In this document: positions 24,889 to 35,644 of the stretch, piece by piece | Position numbering within the stretch: the first letter of the stretch is position 1 | How the letters are laid out: each line of letters starts with the position of its first letter | Origin: Acanthococcus lagerstroemiae | Lineage: Eukaryota; Arthropoda; Insecta; Hemiptera; Eriococcidae | Length of the DNA: 64,000 bases | Direction of reading: 5' to 3' | NCBI GenBank assembly: GCA_031841125.1 | Contig: JAJSSI010000013.1 | Location: 62,001-126,000, forward strand | Position numbers and translations under genes: made by a program | The notes under the pieces: model-generated | What the model saw: only the letters and a program-made list of their open reading frames with translations | The model's database searches: none | Told to the model about the DNA's origin: nothing

Positions 24889-24893
24889 ACACA

Positions 24894-25651
24894 AAATACC
24901 CCAAATATGTATTGACAACAGAATTCGTTCTCGTTTTTCACACAATGACGAACACGTATAAAGAGCAAAGATTGAAGATGGTCACATCAAAACCTGTACT
25001 TAGCGAATCAAAAATGCAGACGCTCATAAAACATGAACGAGTTTTGCAGTTTTGTTATTCTCAAAATGATTATGTAATTCTTTGCACACTAGAGCCCGAT
25101 CAAGCTGATATTTTGTACCCATATGTTGGATTATAAAGTATAGATCACATATATTTCAAAAATAAAACAAAACTCCGAAATAACAAATTATTACTCCAAA
25201 CAATCATCCGAAACTATCACCGCGCAGATGCCGGTCAGTTTACAACAAAACTAAACTAAAAAAACACTTAGAACTTAGAAAGAACATAGATTTGAATTTC
25301 AACCTCCAAAATACAGTGCAGTCACCAGCTCAACACCATATACTTCAAACTATCAACCATCGCGTACTGTAGTCCAATTTAACGTTCATGCATTTTTAGT
25401 CGCGAAATTTAAAATGAAAAAAGAAGTAACTTTCGGCCATTTTGGCCGACGGGGTGGGTAATATGCCGCACCCCGTTGGCTAATATGGCTTATGGAGAAT
25501 TACATGTATTTGGAGAAAAAGAAGAAGCGGACGCAAGATTTGAAAAAATTTATGCAATGAGTAAGTAATTAATAACGTAACAAATATTCGTAAATGCAAA
25601 CTTACACTATAGGAAACCTTTATCGATTGGGCAATTAAAAATAGGTACAAC
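24894..25651. other. No gene; possible terminal hairpin of the adjacent pogo-like element
   Basis: Non-coding. Near 25430-25500 there are self-complementary words (GGCCATTTTGGCC, and GGGGTGGGTAATATGCC next to CGCACCCC) just downstream of the pogo-like gene's stop. They may mark its 3' end. I could not identify the partner end. Confidence 0.4.
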
Positions 25652-27094
25652 TCAATACATGTTTGAATAATGCCCATGAAAATCAATATCAAATTTTAAT
25701 AAGTTTCGTTGTCTTTTAGTGGCTGTGGGCTTAATTATAGGTTTAATTACACGTAAAATGTCATGTTTTGGCACATCAATAGTATCTTCTTTCAGTGGAA
25801 AATAAAACGAATTGAACGTCTTGTCACTGAGGCTCATACTTTTGAATTTGAATTTATTTGCTAATAAAACCTCGAGAATTTTTCTGACAAAGAACTTTGT
25901 TGCGCTCGTACCTTTACTCTCCTTCTCACAGGTGAAACGAGCAAAACCGAACGCTCCTACTTTTAATTCCTCCTCATTAACCTCCGCGACGTCATCGGGG
26001 GGAGGGTTTTCTAGATCTGAAAAGGTTTCGCTGGATGCGGAGTCATCATCACCAGTTTTAACATTCTGAAAAAATATAAAAAAGTTGTAAATTATAGAAG
26101 AATATGGAGGAGAGGGGGACGGATGTAGAATAACAACTTGAAAATGAAGCGTCAGTAGATATGTAAATCGAAAAAAATCGGGAAAAATTGGAGGGACTAG
26201 AAAAAGATAAGAAAAAAACGGGAAAAATTGGAATGTAACTTACTATTTTCTTCAGCGACCACAACGGAGCAGGTTCATCTTCGGTACTGGAATCGTCTGA
26301 CTCAAGAAAAAGAGCTTTCTTGCTTCTTTTATTGACTTGAACTCGAGACGCATTTTTCTGAAAGAATACAAAATCACTTTTTGATTTTCAAAAAATTTGA
26401 AAAACCAGGTAAGACGCGAGATAATGAAACTTACTTTTCCCGATATATGATCTTTTCTGATCACTACAGCGTGTTGTTTACCTCGTTTTCTGGTGGTAAC
26501 CTCCTGCTCAAGTGTAGACACTCTATGAAGTGAACTGAGTAATTTAGACGGGGTTAATGGTTTTTTCGGTGATGCAGAAGTAGGCGGACTACCAGTACTC
26601 CCATTATAGCTGCTTGCAGATGTTGAGGGCCTGTTAGTAATGCTTGCTGATTGCGGTGTTTCATTTGCTGACAACTGAACCATTTGGTTTGCTGGAACGG
26701 ATGTTAAAAAGGCCCAGTCAGGAATAGTTTCTCGATCGAATGGCCAAATCCCAGTAGCTCGAAACCCACTCGTACCATTCCGAATACTGGCCGCTTTTCG
26801 CCATGCTGCAGCCAGTATTACACCAAAATTCTTTCGACTGATTTTTTGGCCCTTAATACCTGTGAATACATTACACTCATCGCGCCAAAAAGTCTTCAAA
26901 GATTTAAAAAATGCGACATCCAACGGCTGTAGCCATGCGGTGGTATGGCTTGGCAAGCAGAATAGGATAACATTATTCTGCTCTGCGCATTCTAGCATTT
27001 CGAGATTATTCATATTGCCTACTTCAGCGCAATCTCCTGTTTCCAGAAACAGGCGACGGCTACAGCCCGCCAACTTTTTTCCTGATGGTGTCAA
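25652..27094 (-). pseudogene. pogo/Tigger-type transposase, C-terminal exons
   Basis: Minus-strand exons 26435-27094, 26244-26357 and 25652-26065 join in phase 0 at GTAAGT donors and pyrimidine-rich CAG acceptors. The first carries the end of the DDE_1 domain (NNVILFCLPSHTTAWLQPLD, FFKSLKTFWRDECN, GFRATGIWPFDRE). The others give an acidic linker and the C-terminal module (LKVGAFGFARFTCEKESKG through FDIDF) found in many arthropod pogo-like proteins. The helix-turn-helix, CENP-B-type DNA-binding half and the first catalytic Asp block are absent. The segment before NNLEMLECAEQ does not show the usual DGHxSH-like motif. The gene is therefore 5'-truncated and inactive. A hAT MITE sits at 27246-27565. 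Confidence 0.75.
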
Positions 27095-27245
27095 TCTTAT
27101 TTTTTAACCATAGTTTCACGAGATCATGTATCTTCTTAGGTGTCGCTTCTTTTTCTTGGCATGTATCCATTACAAAACCTTATTACTATGAAAAAGAATA
27201 TTAGAAATTATCAAAAACTGGAAAAGTTTTAAGGGCAGGAAGCAT

Positions 27246-27565
27246 CATAGGTGCCGACTTAGCGTTTTTTTGGGTGAGGGGAGGGGCGAAAACTTTAAAG
27301 GGGCGACGCTCTCCCCCAATGTATTCAACTCGAAAATGGAAAAAGTGCAACAAATTTTACCATCAATTTTTTAATTTAACAAAAAAGAAAGTAAAATATG
27401 ATAAGTGATAACGAGAGGAGTATAATTTTGGCACCAAAATAGATAGAAGACGGCCATTTGAATTTTCAAAGTAAGGGATTTTTGACGCTCCTAGGAACCG
27501 TGATAATTTTGATTCTGCCCCCCCCCCCCCCCCCCCCCAATATTTTCCAGAAGTCGGCGCTTATG
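27246..27565. mobile_element. hAT-type MITE, CATAGGTGCCGACTT ends
   Basis: The 320-bp element has inverted ends CATAGGTGCCGACTT and AAGTCGGCGCTTATG, flanked by the exact 8-bp duplication GGAAGCAT (27238-27245 and 27566-27573). It contains a long C run (about 27518-27538). It was inserted upstream of, or in an intron of, the pogo-like transposase. Confidence 0.92.
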
Positions 27566-27960
27566 GGAAGCATATATTTTACATGCAGATGACTTACCAA
27601 CGAGGACACGATATAATCTGGTTCTCGAGAAATTGAGTTTGTTGAATGCCCCCGTCATATTCATCGTGTGGCAGATATTTTCGTGAAACAGAATTTCTAG
27701 CGTCCGTTTCACAGTAATCTTCAAATTTGTATTAACCGCTGACAGGAACTTTAGCAGAAAAATTGTCTGTGAACAACATAAAATAATAATATTATTATAA
27801 GTAATTTAAAAAGTGGATTAGCTATAAATTTATATGTTGAGATCTCACTTTTTCTGCACATAGACAGCACTGTAGAGAGAAAAAGAGGGCCTGGGGGGGA
27901 ATTTCCACGGGCCCTCTCTCCTTCAGTTCATTTTGTTCTTTTGTCAGATAGGAAAACATT

Positions 27961-28212
27961 TTAAGCTACGGGATAAGAGGTTTCTTTCCCTGACGATGAA
28001 GACGAATCCCGGCAGTGAAATATGGTAGGCAGCGCACAGTTGTTCCAATCATCGTACCGGGACATAATGCGCTCATCAGCAGCAGCATTAGACGAAGACA
28101 AAGAAGAAGTGGTAACGCTTGTATTGTTCGCATCAACAGGAGTAATAATGTTCACCTCATTTGTCTCCAACGACGACTTATGGTTCACAACTGTATCGTT
28201 GCTGATGGCCAT
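27961..28212 (-). pseudogene. Ser-rich exon, possibly of the second DUF4806-like copy
   Basis: An open minus-strand stretch encoding a Ser/Asn/Thr-rich segment (VTTSSLSSSNAAADERIMSR). Its place, downstream of the recognised exons of the second DUF4806-like gene, is where the first copy has its Ser-rich exon. No sequence identity is evident, so the link rests on position and composition only. Confidence 0.3.
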
Positions 28213-28391
28213 AACTGCTTTACCCTTCGTTCTTATACATCAAAGAACGGAAACCATCGCAATCGTCATCATCATTACGATTACTGCAAACAATTCAGTA
28301 ACTATATATTGTACAATATGAAATCTCACCCCAGTATGATGGGTGGGCAGTATTACACGTACGTGAAAGTATATTTTATACAGGTTAGAAG

Positions 28392-28612
28392 GGGTATAGA
28401 GGAGGGTGGGTACAGTATTACAGAAATATGCCTTTTTCCAATTTGCCTACCACTAAAAGGCTCTATACAAAATTGGTTTGCGGCATCGGAAAGTATGTCT
28501 CTTTTTTAGAACATTTTGATATATTGAACTTTAGTGAACCTTTTTTCCAAGTGGCTAAATTTAAACTTTTATAAAGCTCCTTTTTTTGTAACACTGTACC
28601 CACCTCTCCCCA
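28392..28612. mobile_element. Inverted-repeat (MITE-like) element
   Basis: About 30 bp at the left (GGAGGGTGGGTACAGTATTA) is an inverted match of the right end (GGAGAGGTGGGTACAGTGTTA when reversed), roughly 28392-28425 and 28581-28612. No clean target duplication was found, so the exact limits are open. Confidence 0.55.
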
Positions 28613-28631
28613 ACACTAATACAATTAATAC

Positions 28632-29869
28632 CTCGATTTTTTCTTCATAATTGTCGCATTATATTCCGTGAACTTTGTAGGAACAGCGTGTTTACGTTTC
28701 ATATTTCGTTTTGAGTCGTCAATGTTTGCTATGTCCTTCTCCGTCAGGCTCTTGTCACTCAGGGTCGAACCGTTAGCCGCTATATCACCTAAATCATGTA
28801 TGAACTGTTCGGCCTCCTCGTAAGTGTCTAGAAAACCAACCGAAGAAAACATAAGTATATTCTGTCAAAACCAGTGGTGGTAGCCTAGATTTTTTGAGGT
28901 GTAGCAAAACCCCATTTTGACTAGAGTAAAAAATTGATGATTTTTCTGGTTGTAGCAAAAATTTCAAGGTAATTTCAGGGGCTCCTATCACCAAAATCAC
29001 CCCCCCCCCTCAAAAAAGTTGTTCTTCAACGCAAACATTCTCTATTTATTTTACTACAACATGCAAAACTTGCCTGTACTCTGTACTCTTAGATGAAGAT
29101 GATTTTGTATTAAAAAGTTCCAAAAAAAGAGGAGATTTTTTGGGGTGTAGCAAACGTTTTTCTGAGGTGTAGCAAGCTGTTTTGAGGTGTAGCAACTTGC
29201 TACACACGCTATATAAAAGCTGCCACCGCTGGTCAAAACGTAATGAGGAAGTTGAACAAACAGCCTTCAAAGCTATTTCTTTCCATTGCAAAGTGTATGT
29301 TGTTTCCCGAAACACATACTTAGTCGTCGTGACAGGTATTTGGTCGCGTCCTCTGGTCAATGACGCGATGCTCGAAAGGGTAGTTCCTGTGGCGGGGGTG
29401 CGGTGTCATAGGGCCATTTTGGCATGCGTGCATCGCCATACGTCCCACCACACATAGGTATTTGGTCGCGCAGTGTCTGATTGTAGAAAGCGTCTCTTTC
29501 AGCTAGCTTCCTTATTCGCGGAAACATGTTGCATATCCATCAGACAGTACCATTTGCCCGACTGATGTATGAGGACGACACAACAAAACATCTCTTTTTC
29601 GCGTACGTGTCGCTGATAACAACAAAATTCAAGAAGTTTGTCCCTTGCTCTATTATGAATGTATAGTCCTTGAATTTGCAGCGTGCACCGTCTACTTTTG
29701 CGAATGCCCTTCCATTCTTATCTACAAATTGTCCAACCGGAAGATCCTGCTTGTCGTCATCGTTATCGCTCGCCTCATGGTTTTCTTTATCCGACAGATC
29801 ATCTCCGATGATGCTGTCACTACTATAGCCATCATTCTTTGTACAATACACCACTGCGTTATTCTCCAT
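28632..29869 (-). pseudogene. Second DUF4806-like gene, decayed
   Basis: A first coding exon starts at 29869 after a TTGCAG acceptor and carries DNDDDKQDLPVGQFVDKNGR, then FKDYTFIIEQGTNFLNFVVI. The latter parallels FKDYTAVKISTVCDPPNQLVVI in the first copy. It stops near 29560, and the part with the tryptophan-proline motif is missing. A later exon, 28632-28827 (acceptor TTTTCTAG, donor GTATTA), carries DTYEEAEQFIHDLG and a basic RNMKRKH stretch, parallel to VTELDAAYEFIDMKG and RKRK in the first copy. Between them sits a hAT MITE (28872-29231). No coiled-coil or core exons are recognisable further on. Confidence 0.55.
28872..29231. mobile_element. hAT-type MITE, CAGTGGTGGTAGC ends
   Basis: The 360-bp element has ends CAGTGGTGGTAGC and GCTGCCACCGCTG, with an exact 8-bp duplication GTCAAAAC at 28864-28871 and 29232-29239. 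The interior repeats GAGGTGTAGCAA several times near both ends. Inserted in an intron of the decayed DUF4806-like gene. Confidence 0.92.
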
Positions 29870-30019
29870 GATTTGGCTGCAACATAAAAACAGAAGCATA
29901 CACGCGGGTCACATATAAATTAGTTATGTAGGAATGAAATCCGTGCATAAAATTACCTAATAATCTTTGATTCAGTATACATACATGTAGGAATATTAAT
30001 GAAGGTATCTAACAAGGAC

Positions 30020-31194
30020 TCACTCTTGGTACCCACTGTTGGGCACATCTTGACACATTTGCGCGGGCAGTGCAAAGCACTCCTCTTTCAGACATTCAAG
30101 CGGAAATGTGTACAAGCGATCTGAGATCTGGTCACAAAGAGTAATGCCAGCCTGTGTAGATGGAATTGTCGATGACGACGTCATTTGGAGGTTGAATAAA
30201 GGTCGCATTCAGCTGAACACATAACCAATGAGAAAAATGTCACCAGTATCTTGATCCGGCTGAATCTTCTACAACCGAATGTAGTCGTCTCGAGTCTCAC
30301 CACTCACAAAGCAGTATCTATCGGCCTGATTGTCAGTGCGTACTTTAAATGGCTGATAACGAAGCTCGCAAAAACGTTCAAACTGTTTGTGGTCAGTCAC
30401 AGAGCCTCTACCACTTTCGAAATCAGTCAGATGATCGTACTCTCGCATGCTTTCGTTGTCGCTATCATCTTCTATTGGCCTACACAGTTCCGGCTGTTCG
30501 TAATATGCCTCAACAGAATGCACGATTCGACTCTTTTCATGTCTAGAGTAGACTGGTAACTTTGTTGATGAGTTGAACGAGTGGCTGGAAGTGGCCCTTC
30601 ACCAATCGCTTGATGTGGCCCAAACAATTTTCATAGCGGAAGGCAGAAAGAGAATCATTTTCTGGCTTCTAGTAATCGCTCGTTAATTACACGAAGACTG
30701 TCCTTATTTAGTTTATACATCGCGCCGAATGTACCACCCCCCGTGAAATAATTCAGCAGTGTACGCAGGTGACCTGTTACCATGTGCATAAAATCTAGCA
30801 CGCAATCCGAAACTATGTTGAAATGTGAAATTTCTGTCAATGCCGTAGGATGAAGGTGGGAAGAGAATTTAGCTTCTTCAACCGACAAGTGTCTACGACT
30901 CATGCCAGCCAAGTACGAAGGTGTGATCTCTTCACCATCATTGTCACCAGCATCATCGTCATACTCAAACATTTCATCATCCAGGTCGTCACCCTCATCC
31001 TCTATCGCATCACCTGAATGAACATTATCAACACACTCCACTACATTTGCCGACTCGTCATCACTGTCCTCCCTCACATACATTCGGTTTTGCTGGTGCG
31101 GATCTTCAATAGTACGAGCGAAGATGAGGAAATCGCGGTGGGTTCGCTTGGCATTGTGTAAACTTGAATAACAAACGGTGTGTTTCTTTGTCAC
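30020..31194 (-). pseudogene. Second Tnp2-like transposase, truncated and broken
   Basis: Three blocks survive in order on the minus strand. 30655-31194 holds an acidic spacer and CVLDFMHMVTGHLRTLLNYF, equivalent to VPLDYMHTVLIGVMKKLL of the 7.2-9.7 kb gene. 30269-30523 is a middle part. 30020-30208 ends LYTFPLECLKEECFALPAQM, equivalent to YTYPLHLLREKCFAFPLRDE. The N-terminal third is gone and the frame changes between blocks. Divergence from the first copy is large, so these are related families, not recent duplicates. It precedes the decayed DUF4806-like gene in the same order as the first pair. Confidence 0.7.
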
Positions 31195-31652
31195 CTGTTG
31201 GTTTTTCTTATTTACTTACGTATACATATAAATTATACGGTACGCAATTTCCAAATAATCTGGATTATTTATCGCCAGGTTCCTTTTCCTTACTTTAGAG
31301 TTCGTCGGCAGCCCGGCTTGTACTTTTGTTTGTACTCGTACTTGTACCCCTACCATTTACCTGTATGTAGAAGATTAGACTTACCGGCGAATAGCTGTAA
31401 ACGCATTACTCGCCATTGTCGTGAATTTTCACGCTGGACATTTTAGGCGTGTATAGACGTGGTTCATGTACCTACTTAGAATGATGTAGTTCGATTCGGT
31501 TAATATTTTATTTTCATGCTTTTTACTGTTTTACGTTTGTGTTTTAACGAGATTCGTGTTGATTCATTAATTAAATCTTTGCATCGATACTTAGTGTTCT
31601 TAATTCTGCGTTGTAACCCGCTTACAAATCAACACTTTAACACGTTCGCATC

Positions 31653-32009
31653 ATGTCAGTAAAGGCTAAATTTCATTTTGCGTGCGAAGAATCTGCCAAA
31701 AGTTCGAAATCCAATGTTCGGACTATTAAGTGTATATCTCTTGACGGTCAGTCTTCAGTTTATCGCTTCCCAGAGGATTACCAAGCAATCTCCGCACACG
31801 TTGAGCTGGCGAATATATCAATAGTCAAAAGTGTTATTTCACAATTAAACGTCCGTGGAAAGATTCGCAGAATATGGGTTACAATGGATGCAGAGACCTC
31901 CAAAATCTATGTCGATTCAGATGGTAACGTATGCTTCCGTGGTACATATTTGGATGAAATTGTGGATCATTCTCATGAGTCGTTTGCACCAACTTTAGAA
32001 CAGAAGTAG
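31653..32009 (+). CDS. First ORF of a Gypsy-type remnant
   Basis: A 118-codon frame (MSVKAKFHFACEESAKSSK..., with NVRGKIRRIWVTMDAETSKI) directly before a Gypsy-like gag. The position and the closeness (31 bp) suggest it is part of the same element, probably the N-terminal part of Gag. I see no known catalytic motif. The 5' LTR was not identified; the AT-rich DNA at about 31200-31640 is the likely location. Confidence 0.5.
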   Translation: MSVKAKFHFACEESAKSSKSNVRTIKCISLDGQSSVYRFPEDYQAISAHVELANISIVKSVISQLNVRGKIRRIWVTMDAETSKIYVDSDGNVCFRGTYLDEIVDHSHESFAPTLEQK

Positions 32010-32039
32010 CACTCTTCAATAAAGTCAATAACAAAGGAC

Positions 32040-32790
32040 ATGGTGATTGAAAATTTTGTCGGAAAGACACAGAACGCGGCCACATGGCTAATCCAGTTCG
32101 AAAAAGAGTGTATCCGACTGGAAATCCCGGGGGATCGTTTCGTGGAGGTCATTCGCCTATTTTTAGAGGGAGCAGTCAACAACTGGTACAGCATCAACCT
32201 TAAGCTGATTGGAATTGAAGAACCATGGAACACGTGGAAATCTAGCTTTCTAGAACCATTTGGGCTGAAGGGCTGGAATGAGGTAACGTCCGCATTCACG
32301 TTCCGCCGTATTAAAGGTTCGCTCACTGAATACGCGTTGAAAAAACTTAAATTAATGTTAGAGGCAGATTCGTCGCTTTCAGCTCAAACTCGTATTAATC
32401 GCTGCCGGCTATTGTTAGAGATAAGTTGGACCGTGCCTCTATCAAGACACAAGGCTCTGAGTTAAATAACGTAGAACATTTAGTTAACAAAAAAAAAAAA
32501 AAAAAAAAAAAATAGAACTAATTGGTCTAGTAGTAAGATCGGAAGCTCGGAAACAGATAGTTTCAAAAAAGGTGGTAAGAGGCAGTGCATTCTCTGTGAA
32601 AAAGCTGGCTATCCATTTCGATTTCACGCACCTTCTGTGTGTTGGAACAATCCGGATAGTCCGGAAAGTAACCATGACTGGTTGGCGAGCAAAAAGGGCC
32701 CCAGTTCCCAGGGCAGAAATGTGAGAATAGTTAATAACGTCGAGCTAGAAGACGTCATTAATGGTGCTGTGCTCGACCAAAAAAACTTAA
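32040..32790 (+). pseudogene. Gypsy-type Gag with a Cys/His knuckle, frame-broken
   Basis: 32040-32465 encodes a retrotransposon Gag core: WLIQFEKECIRLEIP, LFLEGAVNNWYSINL, GIEEPWNTWKSSFLEPF, then a Lys/Leu helix. After a frame change and a 25-nt A run (32490-32514), which probably caused slippage, a second part at about 32560-32793 carries CILCEKAGYPFRFHAPSVCW, a Cys-Cys-His-Cys-type knuckle. Gag would form particles and bind RNA. The broken frame makes this copy inactive. Confidence 0.7.
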
Positions 32791-32791
32791 A

Positions 32792-33140
32792 TTGACTCCA
32801 CTCATTGCTGTCCAAGTCAAAATTGAGGGCGATTCTGCGCGCGCCCTCTGCGACCCTGGTGCGAACATTTCGGTGGTTAACTATCGTTACGTACAAAAAT
32901 TTGGCAAGGAGATGCAAGTATTGAAATCCTACACTTGTAGAACGATGGGTGGAGTAGAACGATTCGTTGGTGTGATGAAACTTACTATGCGTAGTGAGGC
33001 TATAAAAAAAGACGTCTGGTTTTTTGTGGTCGATGATGATGAATTTGCGTAGGTATGATGTACTGCTTGGTTTAGACTGCATACAAATTTTCCGGTTGTG
33101 TCAGGATCATCGATTAAAGATATCGCAAGCTCCCAAACAC
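32792..33140 (+). pseudogene. Gypsy-type aspartic protease, frame-broken; pol otherwise missing
   Basis: The frame 32792-33052 shows the retropepsin start: a substrate-strand LIAVQVKIEGDSARALC followed by the active-site region DPGANISVVN, where the usual form is D-S/T-G. The flap/second half continues in another frame as YDVLLGLDCIQIF at about 33054-33100. No reverse transcriptase, RNase H or integrase follows, so the element is truncated after protease. Confidence 0.65.
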
Positions 33141-33240
33141 GACGCCTTGTCCCAGCGGGTTCAGGATAATGGTCGCAAGCTTTCGCAACAATTGTCACTC
33201 CTAGGTAATGTCAAATCAGGTCATGATTGTAAGTTACATA

Positions 33241-35002
33241 AATGAGTTCCCGAAAAATGGGAACAGCATATCGATGGCTTAAAGGAAAAATGTTGTATGT
33301 CCAAAATCCTTTGTTCAGAGAAAAACGCACTTGAAATAATGAAGGTCAGATTCTGTAGTTCTGCAAGTACAGAAACTTACAGAAACTCCAGAAAGTCGGT
33401 GCTCGAACATTCTCTCTGCAGTTACAGAAAGTGCAAAAAAGTTGCCCAAACGCACTTTCTGTACATTTTGTCAATTTTGGTAGTTTCTGTATGCTGCCCA
33501 AACAGACCTATTTTGATTCAACAGACGCTAATATTTTTTCCTGACGTCTTGGCCGTATTATATGGGGTTAGCAGGGCGTCCATTTAGTCACTTTTTTCTA
33601 CAAAGGTCACTTCTTGCCACTCATTCTGTATACATTTCACTTTTCAATAATCTGTTGTCATGCTGAAAATTAAATTTTCAGATTCCAGAAATTCAGCCAC
33701 CCAGCACGCGAATGCGACGCGAAATTTATCTGAAAAACTTGCATAAATTGTTCGTTTATTTTCAAATAAAAACTGTTTTCTTTCATACTAGCATCAGAAA
33801 TTAATGAAAGTCGTCGTAGTATGCAATTGAAGAATATTCTGCTTTGTACAGCAGTGAAATATTAGTTGCTCCTGAACGCTGCTGAATAAAATTTTCTGCG
33901 CAGTTCTGCTTCCAATATAGTCCGCTCCGAGACGCTCCAGAGAAATAATTATGTGGCAGAATATAATTGATGAAACGTAGTGGAACGCTGCGGAAAATAG
34001 ATTTTGTTCGAAGCAGAACTATATGGAAATAGATTTTGTTCGAGGCGGAATAATGCGGAAATATGATTTTTTCCGCGTCAGTAGAGGAACAGAATTCCGC
34101 AGCTGAACGTTGCGTGATAGGAATACCGTACAGGATTGCGGAAACGGATTCAGTTTCTTCGCGACTGAAGTTGCGGAAATTATTTTCCGTTTCAGTAGCG
34201 AGAAAAAAGTATCTCATTTTGCAGAAATTTTGAGACGCTGCGGAATTTTGCGGAATTTAAATGTAAAAATGGTCAATAGGGCTACAGATATGTTTTCTCG
34301 GTGACAATGAGGATGGAAGGGAGGTATGGCGAAAGCTCGGCTCGTAGACGGTACCGGACCGTACACCTACCTTTACCTTCTCTAACTTTGGGGGTTTAGG
34401 TCCCTGATCGTGCAATCAATCTCCAACACGACCTGCACTCTCGACCTGCACTCTCGACTCGAGCGTTAACCATCCATGCGATTACTCAGCACGGAACATG
34501 ATGACGTCGAGCGAGAGGATTGCTAGAGGGAAAGAGAGAGAGAGAGAAAGAGAGAGCGACACCGATAGACCTGATTATGTGAAATAATATCAACAACAAG
34601 AATAAGTTTCGGTTCGCTCCTTCCTGTATTTCATGAATTTTACATTATATGCGAGTTCTGTACAACTTCTTCTATGAGTATCAAAGGTAATAATTTCGCA
34701 CTTCGCGACAGGAGGTTTAGGGAGGCTTAAAGGGCGGATTATTACTACAGATCCTTTATTGTTTATTATTGAATTTTGCTGTACCTTTAGCCTATATTTG
34801 CTGTTTCCAAATGCAGTTGAGTACGAAAAATTCTGTGCAGCAGATTGAATACACGTATGTTCTCAGGTTTGAGTTCTGTTATTCCACTTAGCTCATCTTC
34901 AACAACCATTGATTCTAAGGAATAAACCAATTAGATTAATATATTTTAACACATTTAGTAATGACTTGTTACAAAATGTTTAAAGAAACACTAAATTTAT
35001 AA
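33241..35002. other. Non-coding stretch with GCGGAA-rich segment and hairpins
   Basis: A 12-bp perfect inverted pair, TACAGAAAGTGC at 33423-33434 and its complement at 33452-33463, lies among many CAGAAA words. From about 33830 to 34260 the word GCGGAA and its complement TTCCGC recur, with two copies of ATAGATTTTGTTCGA. A short GA run lies at 34521-34556. I see no coding motif. Confidence 0.5.
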
Positions 35003-35518
35003 TTATTTTAAGTTTTGTAAACAAATTTTCTTCTGCAATACTGTACCTGCATCGCTATCTGAATCTGATAAATTGTCATTTCCAGAATTTGGGATGAATT
35101 CAGGATCACTATCATTCTCTTCTTGCACATCTGTATCATCGGTTATTTGAGCAGCAAAATTATCTGAGTCGGGTACCAGTGGAGTAATAATTGTAGATAC
35201 AGCATCAGTAGCTTCAATACATTCGTTTGAAGTTATGTTACTTCTCAAAACTGTCAGTGGTGTAAGTGTTAACGATGCTTCTTTGAAGTTGATATCACTT
35301 GTCGAGTTCGTAATATTCTCAAACTGTTTTGAAGTTTCTGGGGTAATGACTTTTCTGTCAGCAACTACAGCTTGTCTGCACGCAATATCATATTTGCTAA
35401 GCAAATTGTTCAATTCGGAATCCACGTTATTACTTTCATTACTATTATTATAATTAATTACTGCAAGTTCTAGCATTTTACTTGCTCGACATGTCCACAT
35501 TTTACCATTTGAACACAA
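35003..35518 (-). CDS. Acidic uncharacterised protein, probably a TE N-terminal exon
   Basis: A 171-codon minus-strand frame beginning MCSNGKMWTCRASKMLELAV, Asn/Ser/Thr-rich in the middle, with a strongly acidic end (DVQEENDSDPEFIPNSGND, then SDSDSD). Short basic starts followed by DPEF/DPDY acidic regions are common in first exons of TE-derived genes in aphid-like genomes. I cannot name the family. No partner exon is recognised. Confidence 0.35.
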   Translation of the reverse strand: MCSNGKMWTCRASKMLELAVINYNNSNESNNVDSELNNLLSKYDIACRQAVVADRKVITPETSKQFENITNSTSDINFKEASLTLTPLTVLRSNITSNECIEATDAVSTIITPLVPDSDNFAAQITDDTDVQEENDSDPEFIPNSGNDNLSDSDSDAGTVLQKKICLQNLK

Positions 35519-35644
35519 AGTACACAGAGCTCAATTATTTACCTAAACATTAATTACTTTACTGCCAACCGATTTAATAATGACAAAGAATACGATGAGA
35601 AACACTCTAATCAGTTGTTGTTATCACTGTTGCCACTGAGTTAG

